DNA of 64,000 nt from Chloroflexota bacterium. Its GTDB lineage: Bacteria > Chloroflexota > Anaerolineae > Anaerolineales > VGOW01. The stretch covers positions 28,552 through 92,551 of the forward strand of contig JACRBQ010000117.1 of assembly GCA_016213135.1 (NCBI GenBank), given 5' to 3'. Shown here piece after piece: positions 8,049 to 15,783 of this stretch; the first letter of the stretch is position 1; every line of letters starts with the position of its first letter. A program made the translations under genes and the position numbers. A model generated the notes under the pieces. That model was not told where the DNA came from. It did not search any database and saw only the letters and a list, made by a program, of their open reading frames with translations.

Positions 8049-8855
8049 TCAGCCCTCGGCGCGGATCGCCGTGCCGCCCTCGGCCTGCCCCAACAGCGCG
8101 GCCTTCACCGCCCCCGGCTCCGTGCCCGAAAAAATGCGGATGCTCAGCCCCGGCGTGGCTTGCGCCTCGGCCAGCATCTGCAGCACTTTGCTCTCCATGC
8201 CCCCCGTCACATCCGCGGCATTGGAGCCGCGCAAGGCAGGGCGCAGCGCCTCAATGTTGCCGGGAGTGATGAGCGGAATCAATTCCCCATCAGGCCAACG
8301 GGTCAGCACCCCGCGCTCGATCCCCGCCAGTAAAATCTCCGCCGGCCGAAAGCGCAGCGCCAAAAACCGGAACACTTCCTCGGTGGAAACAATCGTACCG
8401 CCGCGCGCGTCATCCAGCGCCACGTCGCCCCACACCAGCGGCACGAGGCCGTGGGCCAACCCGGCCTCCACCGGCCCCAGCGCCATCTCGGCAATGGCCC
8501 CGTCGTGGCACACTACCGATGCCGACGGCGGAACGTTGAGCGCCGGAACGCCCGCCTCGCGCAGCGCATCGAACACCAGCCGGTTGAGCCGCGCCGCCGC
8601 CTGTGCCACCGCCGCATAACCCAGCCATTGCTCTGCCGTGCGCACCCCGTGGCGCGTGCCGTAGCGTTGGGCCTCGGCGTGCCCAAATGACCCCGATCCA
8701 TGCCCCAGCACCAATCGCAACTCGGGCCGCGCGGCCAGGGCCTCGGCCACCTCCGCCGCCAGCCGCACCAGCACGCCGGGCAAAGCCGTTTGCTCGCGGC
8801 TCTTGTCCGTAATCAGCGAACCGCCAAGCTTTAGAAAAAGGAGAGAGTTAGACAT
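8049..8855 (-). CDS. Isopentenyl phosphate kinase
   Basis: 268 aa, amino-acid-kinase fold. KLGGSLITDK is the N-terminal Lys/Gly motif, and GHGSGSFGHAEA contains the His that in IPK marks isopentenyl phosphate as substrate. STEEVFRFLA and ADVTGGMESKV are further family blocks. IPK makes isopentenyl diphosphate from isopentenyl phosphate and is the last step of the alternative mevalonate route of archaea and some Chloroflexota. It lies downstream of mevalonate kinase. The ATG at 8855 is preferred to an in-frame TTG at 8867 that lies inside a heptamer repeat array. Confidence 0.9.
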   Translation of the reverse strand: MSNSLLFLKLGGSLITDKSREQTALPGVLVRLAAEVAEALAARPELRLVLGHGSGSFGHAEAQRYGTRHGVRTAEQWLGYAAVAQAAARLNRLVFDALREAGVPALNVPPSASVVCHDGAIAEMALGPVEAGLAHGLVPLVWGDVALDDARGGTIVSTEEVFRFLALRFRPAEILLAGIERGVLTRWPDGELIPLITPGNIEALRPALRGSNAADVTGGMESKVLQMLAEAQATPGLSIRIFSGTEPGAVKAALLGQAEGGTAIRAEG

Positions 8856-8860
8856 AGGAA

Positions 8861-8916
8861 ACTTCAAACTTCAAACTTCAAAACTCAAAACTCAAAACTC
8901 AAAACTCAACACTCAA
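8861..8916. repeat. Heptanucleotide tandem array (ACTTCAA / AACTCAA)
   Basis: Eight contiguous 7-base units: three ACTTCAA, four AACTCAA and one CACTCAA. The array lies between isopentenyl phosphate kinase and mevalonate kinase and supplies the last codons and the stop of the latter. Related arrays of the same unit length occur at 19393, 19464, 26651 and 55959. Confidence 0.85.
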
Positions 8917-9847
8917 AACTGCCCCCAACTTCCGTCACAATCGTCCGCTTGGCACCGGCGCGCAGCAACGCCTCGGCCATCGCCGCTTCGGTTCCCGATT
9001 TCACTAGCGCAACCATATTGCCCCCGCGTCCGCCGCCGGAGAGCTTGGCTCCCAGAGCGCCCCCGGTTATCGCCGCGCCCACCAGCGTATCCAACTCCGC
9101 GCAACTTACACCCATCTCGCGCAGCGCGGCGTGGTTTTCATTCATTAGCGGCCCCAACATTTCCGGCCGGCCGCCCTCGATCAACGCCCGCGCCCGCCGC
9201 GCCACATCGCCGCAGCGATCAAACAACGCCTCGAACCGTTCGCGCCCGGCTTCCCAACTTCGGCGCACGTCGCCCACCGCAATCTTCGTCAGGCCGGCGA
9301 TGCCCGTATCGGCAACCACCAGCGTGAACGGCCTGGGCACGATCAGCATTTCAATGGGCCGCCCGCGCATAAAATACACCGGCCGGCCAAACGCAATCAC
9401 CGTGTTGTCAATGCCCGACGGCGTGCCGTGATGAATCTTCTCCACCTCATACACTAACGCCGATACCGTTGCCGCGTCCAGCGTGCGGCCCAGGTGCAAC
9501 GCCATCGCCCGCGCCACCGCCGTCGAAACCGCCGCGCCGCTGCCCAGCCCGCCCGCCACCGGAATGGTCGAGTCGATGGTGATTGTTATATTGGGGAAAC
9601 CCGGGTATTGAATGGCGGATAGCGTGTGTCGGAGAATGGCGGCAATCGGGTCGTCGCCGTTCAAATCGCCGGGAAGCAGGGTGCGCGATCCCCGGCTGGA
9701 TACGACGTGGACGCCTGACTCGGCCTCTTCCACCGTGACGCGGCTCGCCACTTGCAGCACCGGCACGGCAATGGCCGGGCGGCCATACACCACTGCATGC
9801 TCGCCGAACAAAATTATTTTGCCGGGGGCGGAGGCCGTGGCGCTCAT
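8906..9847 (-). CDS. mvk: Mevalonate kinase (GHMP family)
   Basis: 313 aa. SAPGKIILFGEHAVVYGRPA is the classic mevalonate-kinase N-terminus, PVAGGLGSGAAVSTAVA is the GHMP ATP-binding motif, and HHGTPSGIDNTVIAFG contains the conserved Asp. It phosphorylates mevalonate with ATP in the cytoplasm. It overlaps the UbiA gene by four bases and precedes isopentenyl phosphate kinase, so three isoprenoid genes form one transcription unit. The stop codon lies inside a heptamer array, which suggests that the array altered the extreme C-terminus. Confidence 0.93.
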   Translation of the reverse strand: MSATASAPGKIILFGEHAVVYGRPAIAVPVLQVASRVTVEEAESGVHVVSSRGSRTLLPGDLNGDDPIAAILRHTLSAIQYPGFPNITITIDSTIPVAGGLGSGAAVSTAVARAMALHLGRTLDAATVSALVYEVEKIHHGTPSGIDNTVIAFGRPVYFMRGRPIEMLIVPRPFTLVVADTGIAGLTKIAVGDVRRSWEAGRERFEALFDRCGDVARRARALIEGGRPEMLGPLMNENHAALREMGVSCAELDTLVGAAITGGALGAKLSGGGRGGNMVALVKSGTEAAMAEALLRAGAKRTIVTEVGGSFEC

Positions 9848-10716
9848 CGGCTAAAGTACAGCACCCCCACCGCCGCCAGCCCCCACAGCAAAAAGGTCGC
9901 CAGCAGCGGCTTGTCCTTCAGCACCAACTCATCGGGCGCGCCGCCCTCGTGCCGCACGTGAATGAGAAACAGATAGCGGAAGACGCCGTACAGCACGAAC
10001 GGCGTCGTGAGCATCATCGCGTGATTCTTCGGCAGGTTCTCCGCCGAGAAAGTGTAGAACGTATACGCCACCACGGTGGCGGTCGACACAATGCTGATGA
10101 GTTGGTCGATGAGCTGCAAATTGTAGTTCGCCAGCACCGAGCGATGGTTGTTGGCGTTATCGGTCAGCAGCGTAATCTCGCGGCGGCGCTTGCCCAGCAC
10201 CATGAACAGCGCCAGCAGAGTCATGCACACGTACAGCCACGGCGAAAACCGTACCACGTCCACCAGCGCCACCCCGGCGCTCACCCGCAGCACGAACCCG
10301 GCGGCCACCACCAGCACATCGACAATCACCACGTTTTTCAGCCAGAAGCTGTAAAGCACGTTGAAAGCAAAATACAGCAGCACCAGCGCCGCGAACTGCT
10401 TGTCTAGTATGAACGCGCCGCCCAGCGCCGCGGCCACCAGCGCAATGGCGGCCGCAATCGCCGCCCCTTTGGACAACGTGCCCGCCGCCAGCGGCCGCGA
10501 CCGTTTGGTTGGGTGTTGCCGATCCTTCTCGATATCCACCAGATCGTTGATGATATACACTGCGCTGCTCAGCAGGCACAGCAGCACAAACGCCGTCATC
10601 GTCCGGCCCAGGTAGTAGGGCTGAGTCAGCTTCACGTCGAACACCAGCGCGGCGAACACCACGGCGTTCTTCGTCCACTGTTGGGGTCGCATGGTTTTGA
10701 GGAGAGGGAGAATCAT
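9844..10716 (-). CDS. UbiA-family prenyltransferase, decaprenyl-phosphate phosphoribosyltransferase-like
   Basis: 290 aa, polytopic. The N-terminal MRPQQWTKNAVVFAAL, the metal-binding motif NDLVDIEKDRQHPTKRSRP (NDxxDxxxD) and the second Asp region KNVVIVDVLVVAAGFVLR match the branch of UbiA that puts phosphoribose on decaprenyl phosphate. In that role it would feed a polyprenyl-phosphate sugar donor for wall arabinan or another glycopolymer. Linkage to mevalonate kinase and isopentenyl phosphate kinase fits use of polyprenyl phosphate. The exact acceptor is inferred from the family only. Start ATG at 10716. Confidence 0.85.
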   Translation of the reverse strand: MILPLLKTMRPQQWTKNAVVFAALVFDVKLTQPYYLGRTMTAFVLLCLLSSAVYIINDLVDIEKDRQHPTKRSRPLAAGTLSKGAAIAAAIALVAAALGGAFILDKQFAALVLLYFAFNVLYSFWLKNVVIVDVLVVAAGFVLRVSAGVALVDVVRFSPWLYVCMTLLALFMVLGKRRREITLLTDNANNHRSVLANYNLQLIDQLISIVSTATVVAYTFYTFSAENLPKNHAMMLTTPFVLYGVFRYLFLIHVRHEGGAPDELVLKDKPLLATFLLWGLAAVGVLYFSR

Positions 10717-10723
10717 GCCCGGT

Positions 10724-10731
10724 ATTATAAT
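10724..10731. promoter_or_regulatory. Shared palindromic -10 element of a bidirectional leaderless promoter
   Basis: The octamer ATTATAAT is its own reverse complement, so each strand reads TATAAT. On the plus strand the box ends at 10731 and the GTG of tlyA begins at 10740. On the minus strand it ends at 10724 and the ATG of the UbiA gene begins at 10716. Spacings of eight and seven bases put both transcription starts at the start codons. Neither gene has a Shine-Dalgarno sequence. Confidence 0.7.
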
Positions 10732-10739
10732 CGTCTCTT

Positions 10740-11528
10740 GTGACCAGGCCGCATAAACCCCCCGCGCGTCTCCGGCTCGACGCCGCCCTCCTCGAGCGCG
10801 GACTCGTCGAGTCTCGCGAAAAAGGCCGCCGCCTGATCATGGCCGGCGAGGTGCGGGTGAACGGCCAACTGGTGGATAAGCCCGGCGCGCCCGTGCCCGC
10901 CGACGCGGCCATTGAATTGAAGGCCGCGCCGCCGTTCGTCAGCCGCGGCGGCCAAAAACTCGCCGCCGCACTGGATGGTTTCCATCTCGACGTGGGCGGC
11001 TTTGTTTGCGCCGACGTGGGCGCGTCCACCGGCGGCTTCACCGATTGCCTGCTGCAGCGCGGCGCGGCAAAAGTGTACGCCCTCGACGTGGGTAAGGGCA
11101 TCCTCGATTGGCGGCTGCGCAACGACCCCCGAGTCATTCTCATGGAGGAGACCAACGCCCGCTACGTGGCCTCGTTGCCCGAACCTCTGCACCTGGTCAC
11201 CGTTGACGCTTCCTTCATTTCCCTGCGGTTGCTGTTGCCGGTGGCCCGGCGGTGGCTCGCCCCCGGCGGCACAATTGTTGCCCTCATCAAACCGCAGTTC
11301 GAGGCCGGGCGCGACCGCCTCGGCAAAGGCGGCGTGGTGCGCGACCCCGCCGTTCACCGCGCCGTGTTGACTGAAGTGCTGTCGTTTGCCGAAACATTGA
11401 AGTTGCACACCCACGGCCTCATCCGCTCGCCCCAGCTCGGCCCGGCCGGCAACGTGGAATTTCTGGCGTGGCTGGCCGAGGGGCAGAGGGCGCAGAGCGT
11501 CGAGGCCTGGGTGGCCGGAATTGGCTAA
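10740..11528 (+). CDS. tlyA: TlyA family rRNA 2'-O-methyltransferase
   Basis: 262 aa. An N-terminal S4 domain (RLRLDAALLERGLVESREKG) precedes a Rossmann methyltransferase with the SAM motif ADVGASTGGFTDCLLQRGA and KPQFEAGRDRLGKGGVVRD. In characterised members it methylates 2'-OH of cytidines in 16S and sometimes 23S rRNA; the older name is hemolysin A. The GTG at 10740 is taken as the start because it lies at the predicted transcription start. Confidence 0.92.
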   Translation: MTRPHKPPARLRLDAALLERGLVESREKGRRLIMAGEVRVNGQLVDKPGAPVPADAAIELKAAPPFVSRGGQKLAAALDGFHLDVGGFVCADVGASTGGFTDCLLQRGAAKVYALDVGKGILDWRLRNDPRVILMEETNARYVASLPEPLHLVTVDASFISLRLLLPVARRWLAPGGTIVALIKPQFEAGRDRLGKGGVVRDPAVHRAVLTEVLSFAETLKLHTHGLIRSPQLGPAGNVEFLAWLAEGQRAQSVEAWVAGIG

Positions 11529-11533
11529 TCGCT

Positions 11534-11539
11534 TATAAT
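11534..11539 (+). promoter_or_regulatory. -10 box upstream of the DUF2207 gene
   Basis: A perfect TATAAT just downstream of the tlyA stop. A transcript starting near 11546 would have a leader of about 45 bases carrying GGAGAG at 11582, in front of the ATG at 11591. Confidence 0.5.
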
Positions 11540-11590
11540 TCGTGCTGGCGCGGCATGTGGGCGCGCGCCATCTGGCATTGCGGAGAGATC

Positions 11591-13504
11591 ATGCGACGAC
11601 TCACCCTCAAGATCAGTTCGGCGGCTATATTGTTGGCGCTGGTGCTTGCCATTGTCGGCGGCGTGTTGGCCCAAACCAAAACCGTCAACTGGCAGCGCTA
11701 CGACGTGGACATCACCGTGCAGACCAACGGCGACCTGCGCGTAGTGGAAACGCAGGAAATCCAATTCGTCGGCGGCACGTTCACCAGCGGCTTTGCCACC
11801 CTTCCGCTCAATCACACCGACGGCATCACCGACGTGAAGTTGTCGGAGTCGAACCGGCGCATCTACTTGCAAGACAACGGCGGCCCTTATTCGTATACCG
11901 TGTCCACCGACTCGACCAATGTCGCCATCGACTGGACGTTCCCGCCGCTGGCCGACGAAACCCGCACCTTCGTGCTGGAATACACCGTGCACGGCGCAGT
12001 GCGGCAATACGACTCGGGCGATAAACTGCAATACCTCGCCATCACCCGTGAACTGGAATTTCCCGTTTTCAAATCGATCATCACCGTTCACCTCCCGCTG
12101 GGCGGCCCCCTCATTGCCGACCCGGACTCGGCCGGGGCGCGTGTGGGCTACAACACCGCCGCCGATAGCCTGGGGGTGACCTACTACAACACCGGGGTCA
12201 TTCAACCGTACGAAGGCGTGGAACTCGGCCTCGTGTTCCAGCATGGCGCAGTCACCGGCCCCAGGCCCTCGTGGCAAGCCGATTACGACCGCCAGGCCAC
12301 TTACGAAGACAAGGTCAAGCCCATGATTGACCTCGGGCTGGGGGCGCTGGCGCTGGGGTTGCTGGTGGCCGTGCCGGGCGCGCTCTACTTCATGTGGTAT
12401 CTGTTCGGGCGCGACCCCGTTGCCGGGCTGGTTCCACAATACATCACCGACCCGCCTTCGAATCTCCCGCCCGGATTGGCCGGGACGCTCATCGACGAGC
12501 GCGCCGATCTGCGGGATATTACGGCCACGCTGATCGACCTGGCGCGGCGCGGGTACGCCACGCTGGAGGCGCGCGAGTCGACCACCGTATTCGGCACGGC
12601 CTCGCGGTCGTACGTGCTCAAAAAGGCCGATGCTTCGGCCAAGCTGCGCGGCTACGAGCAAATGATTTACGACGCCGTGTTCGGCGGATTGAACGAGCGC
12701 ACGCTCAACAAAATGCCCGACACGTTCTTCGACAAACTGGGCAGTATCGAGTCGGCCATGTATGCCGAAGGCGTGAAGGAAGGCATGTTCAAAGCCAATC
12801 CGGCCGCGGTGCGAACGCGCTATCAGGCCTCCGGCGGCTTCATCATGTTCTTCAGCGTCGTCGTCGGCTTCATTGCGGCGGTGGCCGCCAGCGGCCTTTC
12901 CGGATTCGTTGCCTGCCTGTTTGTGCCTTTCTTCCTGTTCGGCCTGGGGTTGATGGCGATGAGCGGGTCCATGCCGGTGAAGAGTCGCAAGGGCGCGACG
13001 GAGGCGGCCAAATGGCGAGCGTTCCAAAAGTATCTCGGCAACATCCAGCAGTACCGCGACGTGGCCGGGGCCACCGATCAGTTTGAGAAGTTCCTGCCCT
13101 ATGCCATTGCGTTCGGGTTGGAGCAGCGCTGGGTGAATGCCTTTGCCAAAGCCCCCAACGTGGTGGTGCCTGCGCCCATTTGGTATCGGCCCATCTACAT
13201 GGGCAACGTTCCCGGCGGAATGTCCGGGGGGCGGGCCGCAGTTCCCGGCGCACCCGGCGCGCCCATGCCCAACCTGAATGATATGGGCAGTGGGATGGTC
13301 GGCGGTCTCAATCAAATCGGCGAGGGCCTCATCGGCGCGCTCAACACGGCCGGGCGGTCGTTTGCTTCGCCGCCCACGCCCAAGTACACTTATAGCGGCG
13401 GGGGCAGCCGGGGCTTCAGCGGGGGCGGCGGGTTCCGCAGCAGCGGCGGCGGCAGTTTTCGGAGCGGCGGTTTCAGCGGCGGCGGTTCGCGCGGGTTCAG
13501 ATAA
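11591..13504 (+). CDS. DUF2207 domain membrane protein
   Basis: 637 aa. A signal/anchor segment (about residues 8-28) is followed by an extracytoplasmic beta-rich DUF2207 domain (WQRYDVDITVQTNGDLRV, VEYTVHG-like strands), a membrane segment near 240-265, a cytoplasmic region, a double membrane segment near 415-460, and a Gly/Ser/Phe-rich tail ending GGFSGGGSRGFR. Gly-rich tails are typical of this family and of TPM-domain proteins. ATG 11591 has GGAGAG upstream; an in-frame ATG at 11555 would put extra residues ahead of the signal segment. It heads a four-gene set with an SPFH protein. Function unknown. Confidence 0.85.
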   Translation: MRRLTLKISSAAILLALVLAIVGGVLAQTKTVNWQRYDVDITVQTNGDLRVVETQEIQFVGGTFTSGFATLPLNHTDGITDVKLSESNRRIYLQDNGGPYSYTVSTDSTNVAIDWTFPPLADETRTFVLEYTVHGAVRQYDSGDKLQYLAITRELEFPVFKSIITVHLPLGGPLIADPDSAGARVGYNTAADSLGVTYYNTGVIQPYEGVELGLVFQHGAVTGPRPSWQADYDRQATYEDKVKPMIDLGLGALALGLLVAVPGALYFMWYLFGRDPVAGLVPQYITDPPSNLPPGLAGTLIDERADLRDITATLIDLARRGYATLEARESTTVFGTASRSYVLKKADASAKLRGYEQMIYDAVFGGLNERTLNKMPDTFFDKLGSIESAMYAEGVKEGMFKANPAAVRTRYQASGGFIMFFSVVVGFIAAVAASGLSGFVACLFVPFFLFGLGLMAMSGSMPVKSRKGATEAAKWRAFQKYLGNIQQYRDVAGATDQFEKFLPYAIAFGLEQRWVNAFAKAPNVVVPAPIWYRPIYMGNVPGGMSGGRAAVPGAPGAPMPNLNDMGSGMVGGLNQIGEGLIGALNTAGRSFASPPTPKYTYSGGGSRGFSGGGGFRSSGGGSFRSGGFSGGGSRGFR

Positions 13505-13519
13505 GGATTGCAGGCGGCT

Positions 13520-14035
13520 ATGAAATCAGGTCAAGTTGCGGGCGTGTTGTTGGTGATCGGTGCGGGGGCGGTGGTGGTGATTGGGCTGGCCGTGCTGGGC
13601 GTGTTCTCGGCGGCGGGAGGGCTTACGGCGGCGGGCTTCGGCGTCGGCGTCATTCTGTTGGCAATCATTAGCCTGCCCTTGATCGGGGCGGGCGCATTCC
13701 TGCTTGCCAAGTCGCGGCAGGAGGGGCAGGATGAGGCCGTGGTGGCCAAGCAGCGCAAGATTTTGGATATGGTGTCGGCGCGCGGGCAGGTGAGCATTGC
13801 CGACGTGGCGCTGGAGTTGAAGGCCGGCCGCGACCAAGTGCAAAGTTGGGTGTACAATTTGGTGGGCTTGGGGCTGTTCAGCGGGTACATCAATTGGAAT
13901 GATGGCACGCTTTACAGCGCGCAAGCCGCCCAGTTGCGCGACCTGACCACCTGCAAGAAGTGCGGCGGGCAGGTGTCGCTGGCGGGCAAAGGGGTCATCA
14001 AGTGCCAGTATTGCGGCACCGAATACTTTTTATAG
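13520..14035 (+). CDS. Membrane protein with winged-helix-like region and C-terminal zinc ribbon
   Basis: 171 aa. Two hydrophobic segments (about residues 7-30 and 38-62) precede a charged region ILDMVSARGQVSIADVALEL that reads like a small winged-helix domain, and the C-terminus holds two Cys pairs (CKKCGG and CQYCG) that suit a zinc ribbon. It sits 15 bases after the DUF2207 gene and nine bases before the next, so co-expression is likely. Zinc-ribbon membrane proteins accompany SPFH proteins in stress modules such as Bacillus ydjFGHI; the comparison is inference. Confidence 0.75.
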   Translation: MKSGQVAGVLLVIGAGAVVVIGLAVLGVFSAAGGLTAAGFGVGVILLAIISLPLIGAGAFLLAKSRQEGQDEAVVAKQRKILDMVSARGQVSIADVALELKAGRDQVQSWVYNLVGLGLFSGYINWNDGTLYSAQAAQLRDLTTCKKCGGQVSLAGKGVIKCQYCGTEYFL

Positions 14036-14044
14036 GAGCGAACA

Positions 14045-14557
14045 ATGACCGATCTTTTTTCGAAAATCACCGGCTCGCAGAACTTGCTGGAGAAAATCGG
14101 CAGCAAGATACCGGGGTTTGGCGGGTATTTGCAGCGCGAGCAGCGGCGCACCGCCGACAAAATGCTGCGGGACACGTGCGCGGCGCGGTATACGGAGCAG
14201 TGGGATCGCATCTCCGAAATTCAGCGGCGCATGATCAACGACGGCATGATCGACCACGTAGACAACCTTGAGTCTGCCGCCATCAAACTGCGCACCTTCA
14301 TCGACTCCATGAAGACTGCCTCCTACGGCTATTCGTCGTTCTTCGACGCGGTGAAGATCAACGAGGCGGAACTGGAGAAGCTTTATTCTTACGACAACGC
14401 TTTGCTGGAAGGCGTGAGCAAGGTGGCTGCGGCTATTGACAATGTGGAGGCCTCGCTCGGCAGCGACGGGCTGCCCGCCGCCATGCGCAACCTCACCAGC
14501 ACCTGCGCCGACTGTGTGACCGCTTTTGATCGGCGCAAGGACGTGTTGACGGCATAA
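14045..14557 (+). CDS. Alpha-helical protein of unknown function
   Basis: 170 aa, not recognised. The start has a good ribosome-binding site (AGGAG seven bases upstream). The product is charged and mostly helical, with no membrane segment: NLLEKIGSKIPGFGGYLQRE, then a long region with heptad character (LEKLYSYDNALLEGVSKVAAA). It lies between a zinc-ribbon membrane protein and an SPFH protein, the place where PspA-like proteins are often found, but I see no PspA signature. Confidence 0.7.
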   Translation: MTDLFSKITGSQNLLEKIGSKIPGFGGYLQREQRRTADKMLRDTCAARYTEQWDRISEIQRRMINDGMIDHVDNLESAAIKLRTFIDSMKTASYGYSSFFDAVKINEAELEKLYSYDNALLEGVSKVAAAIDNVEASLGSDGLPAAMRNLTSTCADCVTAFDRRKDVLTA

Positions 14558-14579
14558 CTTCGTTGTTCCCTGTGGTTCC

Positions 14580-14608
14580 GGCGCCCCGGGCGCCTGGAAA
14601 ACCCAGGC
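14580..14608 (+). other. Two small hairpins before the SPFH gene
   Basis: GGCGCC at 14580-14585 pairs with GGCGCC at 14589-14594, or alternatively GCCTGG at 14592-14597 pairs with CCAGGC at 14603-14608. The two overlap and exclude each other. No U-tract follows, so a terminator is unlikely; an mRNA processing or stability element is possible. Confidence 0.35.
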
Positions 14609-14634
14609 ATACTAGAAAACTCTGGAGGACACCC

Positions 14635-15699
14635 ATGGCTCGCATTTTTGATGTGATCGAATATCCCGATGAAATGCGGAATGAGATCGTGCACCGCTTT
14701 CCCGAGAGCGGGGCGGGCGATTTTCAAATCGGCTCGCAGGTGATCGTTCGCGAAAGCCAGAACGCGGTTTTCTTCCGCGATGGCCGCGCCCTCGACACCT
14801 TCACACCGGGGCGGCATACCATCACCACGGCCAACATCCCGTACGTTCGCGATTTTATTGGCCGCGCCTTCAACGAGCGCTCGCCCTTCACGGCGGAAGT
14901 GTATTTCGTGGCCGTCCGCGAGTTCGCCGACCAGAAATGGGGCACGCCGCAGCCCATCATCGTCAAGAACGCCGGCGTGGGTCTGGGCGTGGCGCTGTTG
15001 CAGGCCTTCGGCTCCTATTCGTTTCAGGTCAGCAACCCGCAGCAGTTCGTGGCCCAGATTGTGGGCGCGCAGGGCGCGTACACCACTTCGGACATTCAGG
15101 GGCGGTTCCGCTCCATGATTTTGTCCAAGGTGCAGGATTTGCTAGGCGAACTCGGCACCAAACAGGGCAAGTCGGTGCTGGATTTGATTGGCCTGACCGA
15201 GGAAATCGGGGCCGGGGTGCGGGCTAAAGCGCAGGATGACTTCCGGGCCATCGGCATCACGCTGAAGTCGTTCTACATCGAGAGCATCAAGCCCTCGTCC
15301 AAATCCGCCGAGGAGTTGCGGGCCATGGGCATGCTGGACATGCAGACCTACATGCAGCTGCAGGCCGCCGACGCCATGCGCGATGCGGCGCAGAACCCCG
15401 GGGGCGGCGCAGGCCTCACCGCGGGCATTGGCGCCGGGTTGGGCATCGGCAACATTATGGGCCAGGCCTTCCAGGGCGGTATGCAACCGCCGCAACCGGC
15501 CGGAGGGCCACAAGCGCCCACGCCGCCGGCTGCCGGCCCCACGCCCGAAGTGATGAGCCCGGCGCAGGCCGCTACCTACCTTGGGGTTGCCGAGGCCGAT
15601 GTAGTGAAGATGATCGCCGACGGCCAAATCAAAGCCAAGCAGATCGGCAGCCAATATAAGATTGCCAAGAAAGTGCTCGACGACTTCCTGGCTTCGTAA
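14635..15699 (+). CDS. SPFH domain protein with C-terminal DNA-binding-like domain (YdjI type)
   Basis: 354 aa. The start MARIFDVIEYPDEM follows GGAGGAC. Residues 1-240 form an SPFH/band-7-like domain of the YdjI ('virion core protein') class, with IGSQVIVRESQNAVFFRDG and the helical FRAIGITLKSFYIESI. A Gly/Pro-rich linker leads to a C-terminal helix-turn-helix of the excisionase kind (MSPAQAATYLGVAEADV, KMIADGQIKAKQIGSQYKI). SPFH proteins scaffold membrane microdomains. The extra HTH-like end is common in this class but its role is unknown. Last gene of the 11591-15699 set. Confidence 0.85.
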   Translation: MARIFDVIEYPDEMRNEIVHRFPESGAGDFQIGSQVIVRESQNAVFFRDGRALDTFTPGRHTITTANIPYVRDFIGRAFNERSPFTAEVYFVAVREFADQKWGTPQPIIVKNAGVGLGVALLQAFGSYSFQVSNPQQFVAQIVGAQGAYTTSDIQGRFRSMILSKVQDLLGELGTKQGKSVLDLIGLTEEIGAGVRAKAQDDFRAIGITLKSFYIESIKPSSKSAEELRAMGMLDMQTYMQLQAADAMRDAAQNPGGGAGLTAGIGAGLGIGNIMGQAFQGGMQPPQPAGGPQAPTPPAAGPTPEVMSPAQAATYLGVAEADVVKMIADGQIKAKQIGSQYKIAKKVLDDFLAS

Positions 15700-15728
15700 C
15701 CGTGTCCCTTCGGACCTTCATCAATGCG

Positions 15729-15759
15729 CGCGCTCCGGGCTAATGTTGCCCGGGGCGCG
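15729..15759 (+). terminator. Strong GC hairpin, possible terminator or leader structure
   Basis: A 12-bp stem with one G-U pair (15729-15740 with 15748-15759) and a 7-base loop, followed by CGTTGTTT. It lies after the SPFH gene and ends 25 bases before the NYN gene. It may end the upstream transcript or structure the leader of the NYN mRNA; the short T stretch makes termination only plausible. Confidence 0.5.
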
Positions 15760-15783
15760 GCGTTGTTTCAGGAGACGCCGCGT

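Noticed and set aside
11525..13315. A 596-codon minus-strand frame opposite the DUF2207 gene; similar long frames at 46878-48380, 29995-31572 and 23609-24967
   Set aside because: Each mirrors a gene with clear family motifs and has His/Arg/Gly-rich composition typical of antisense translation.
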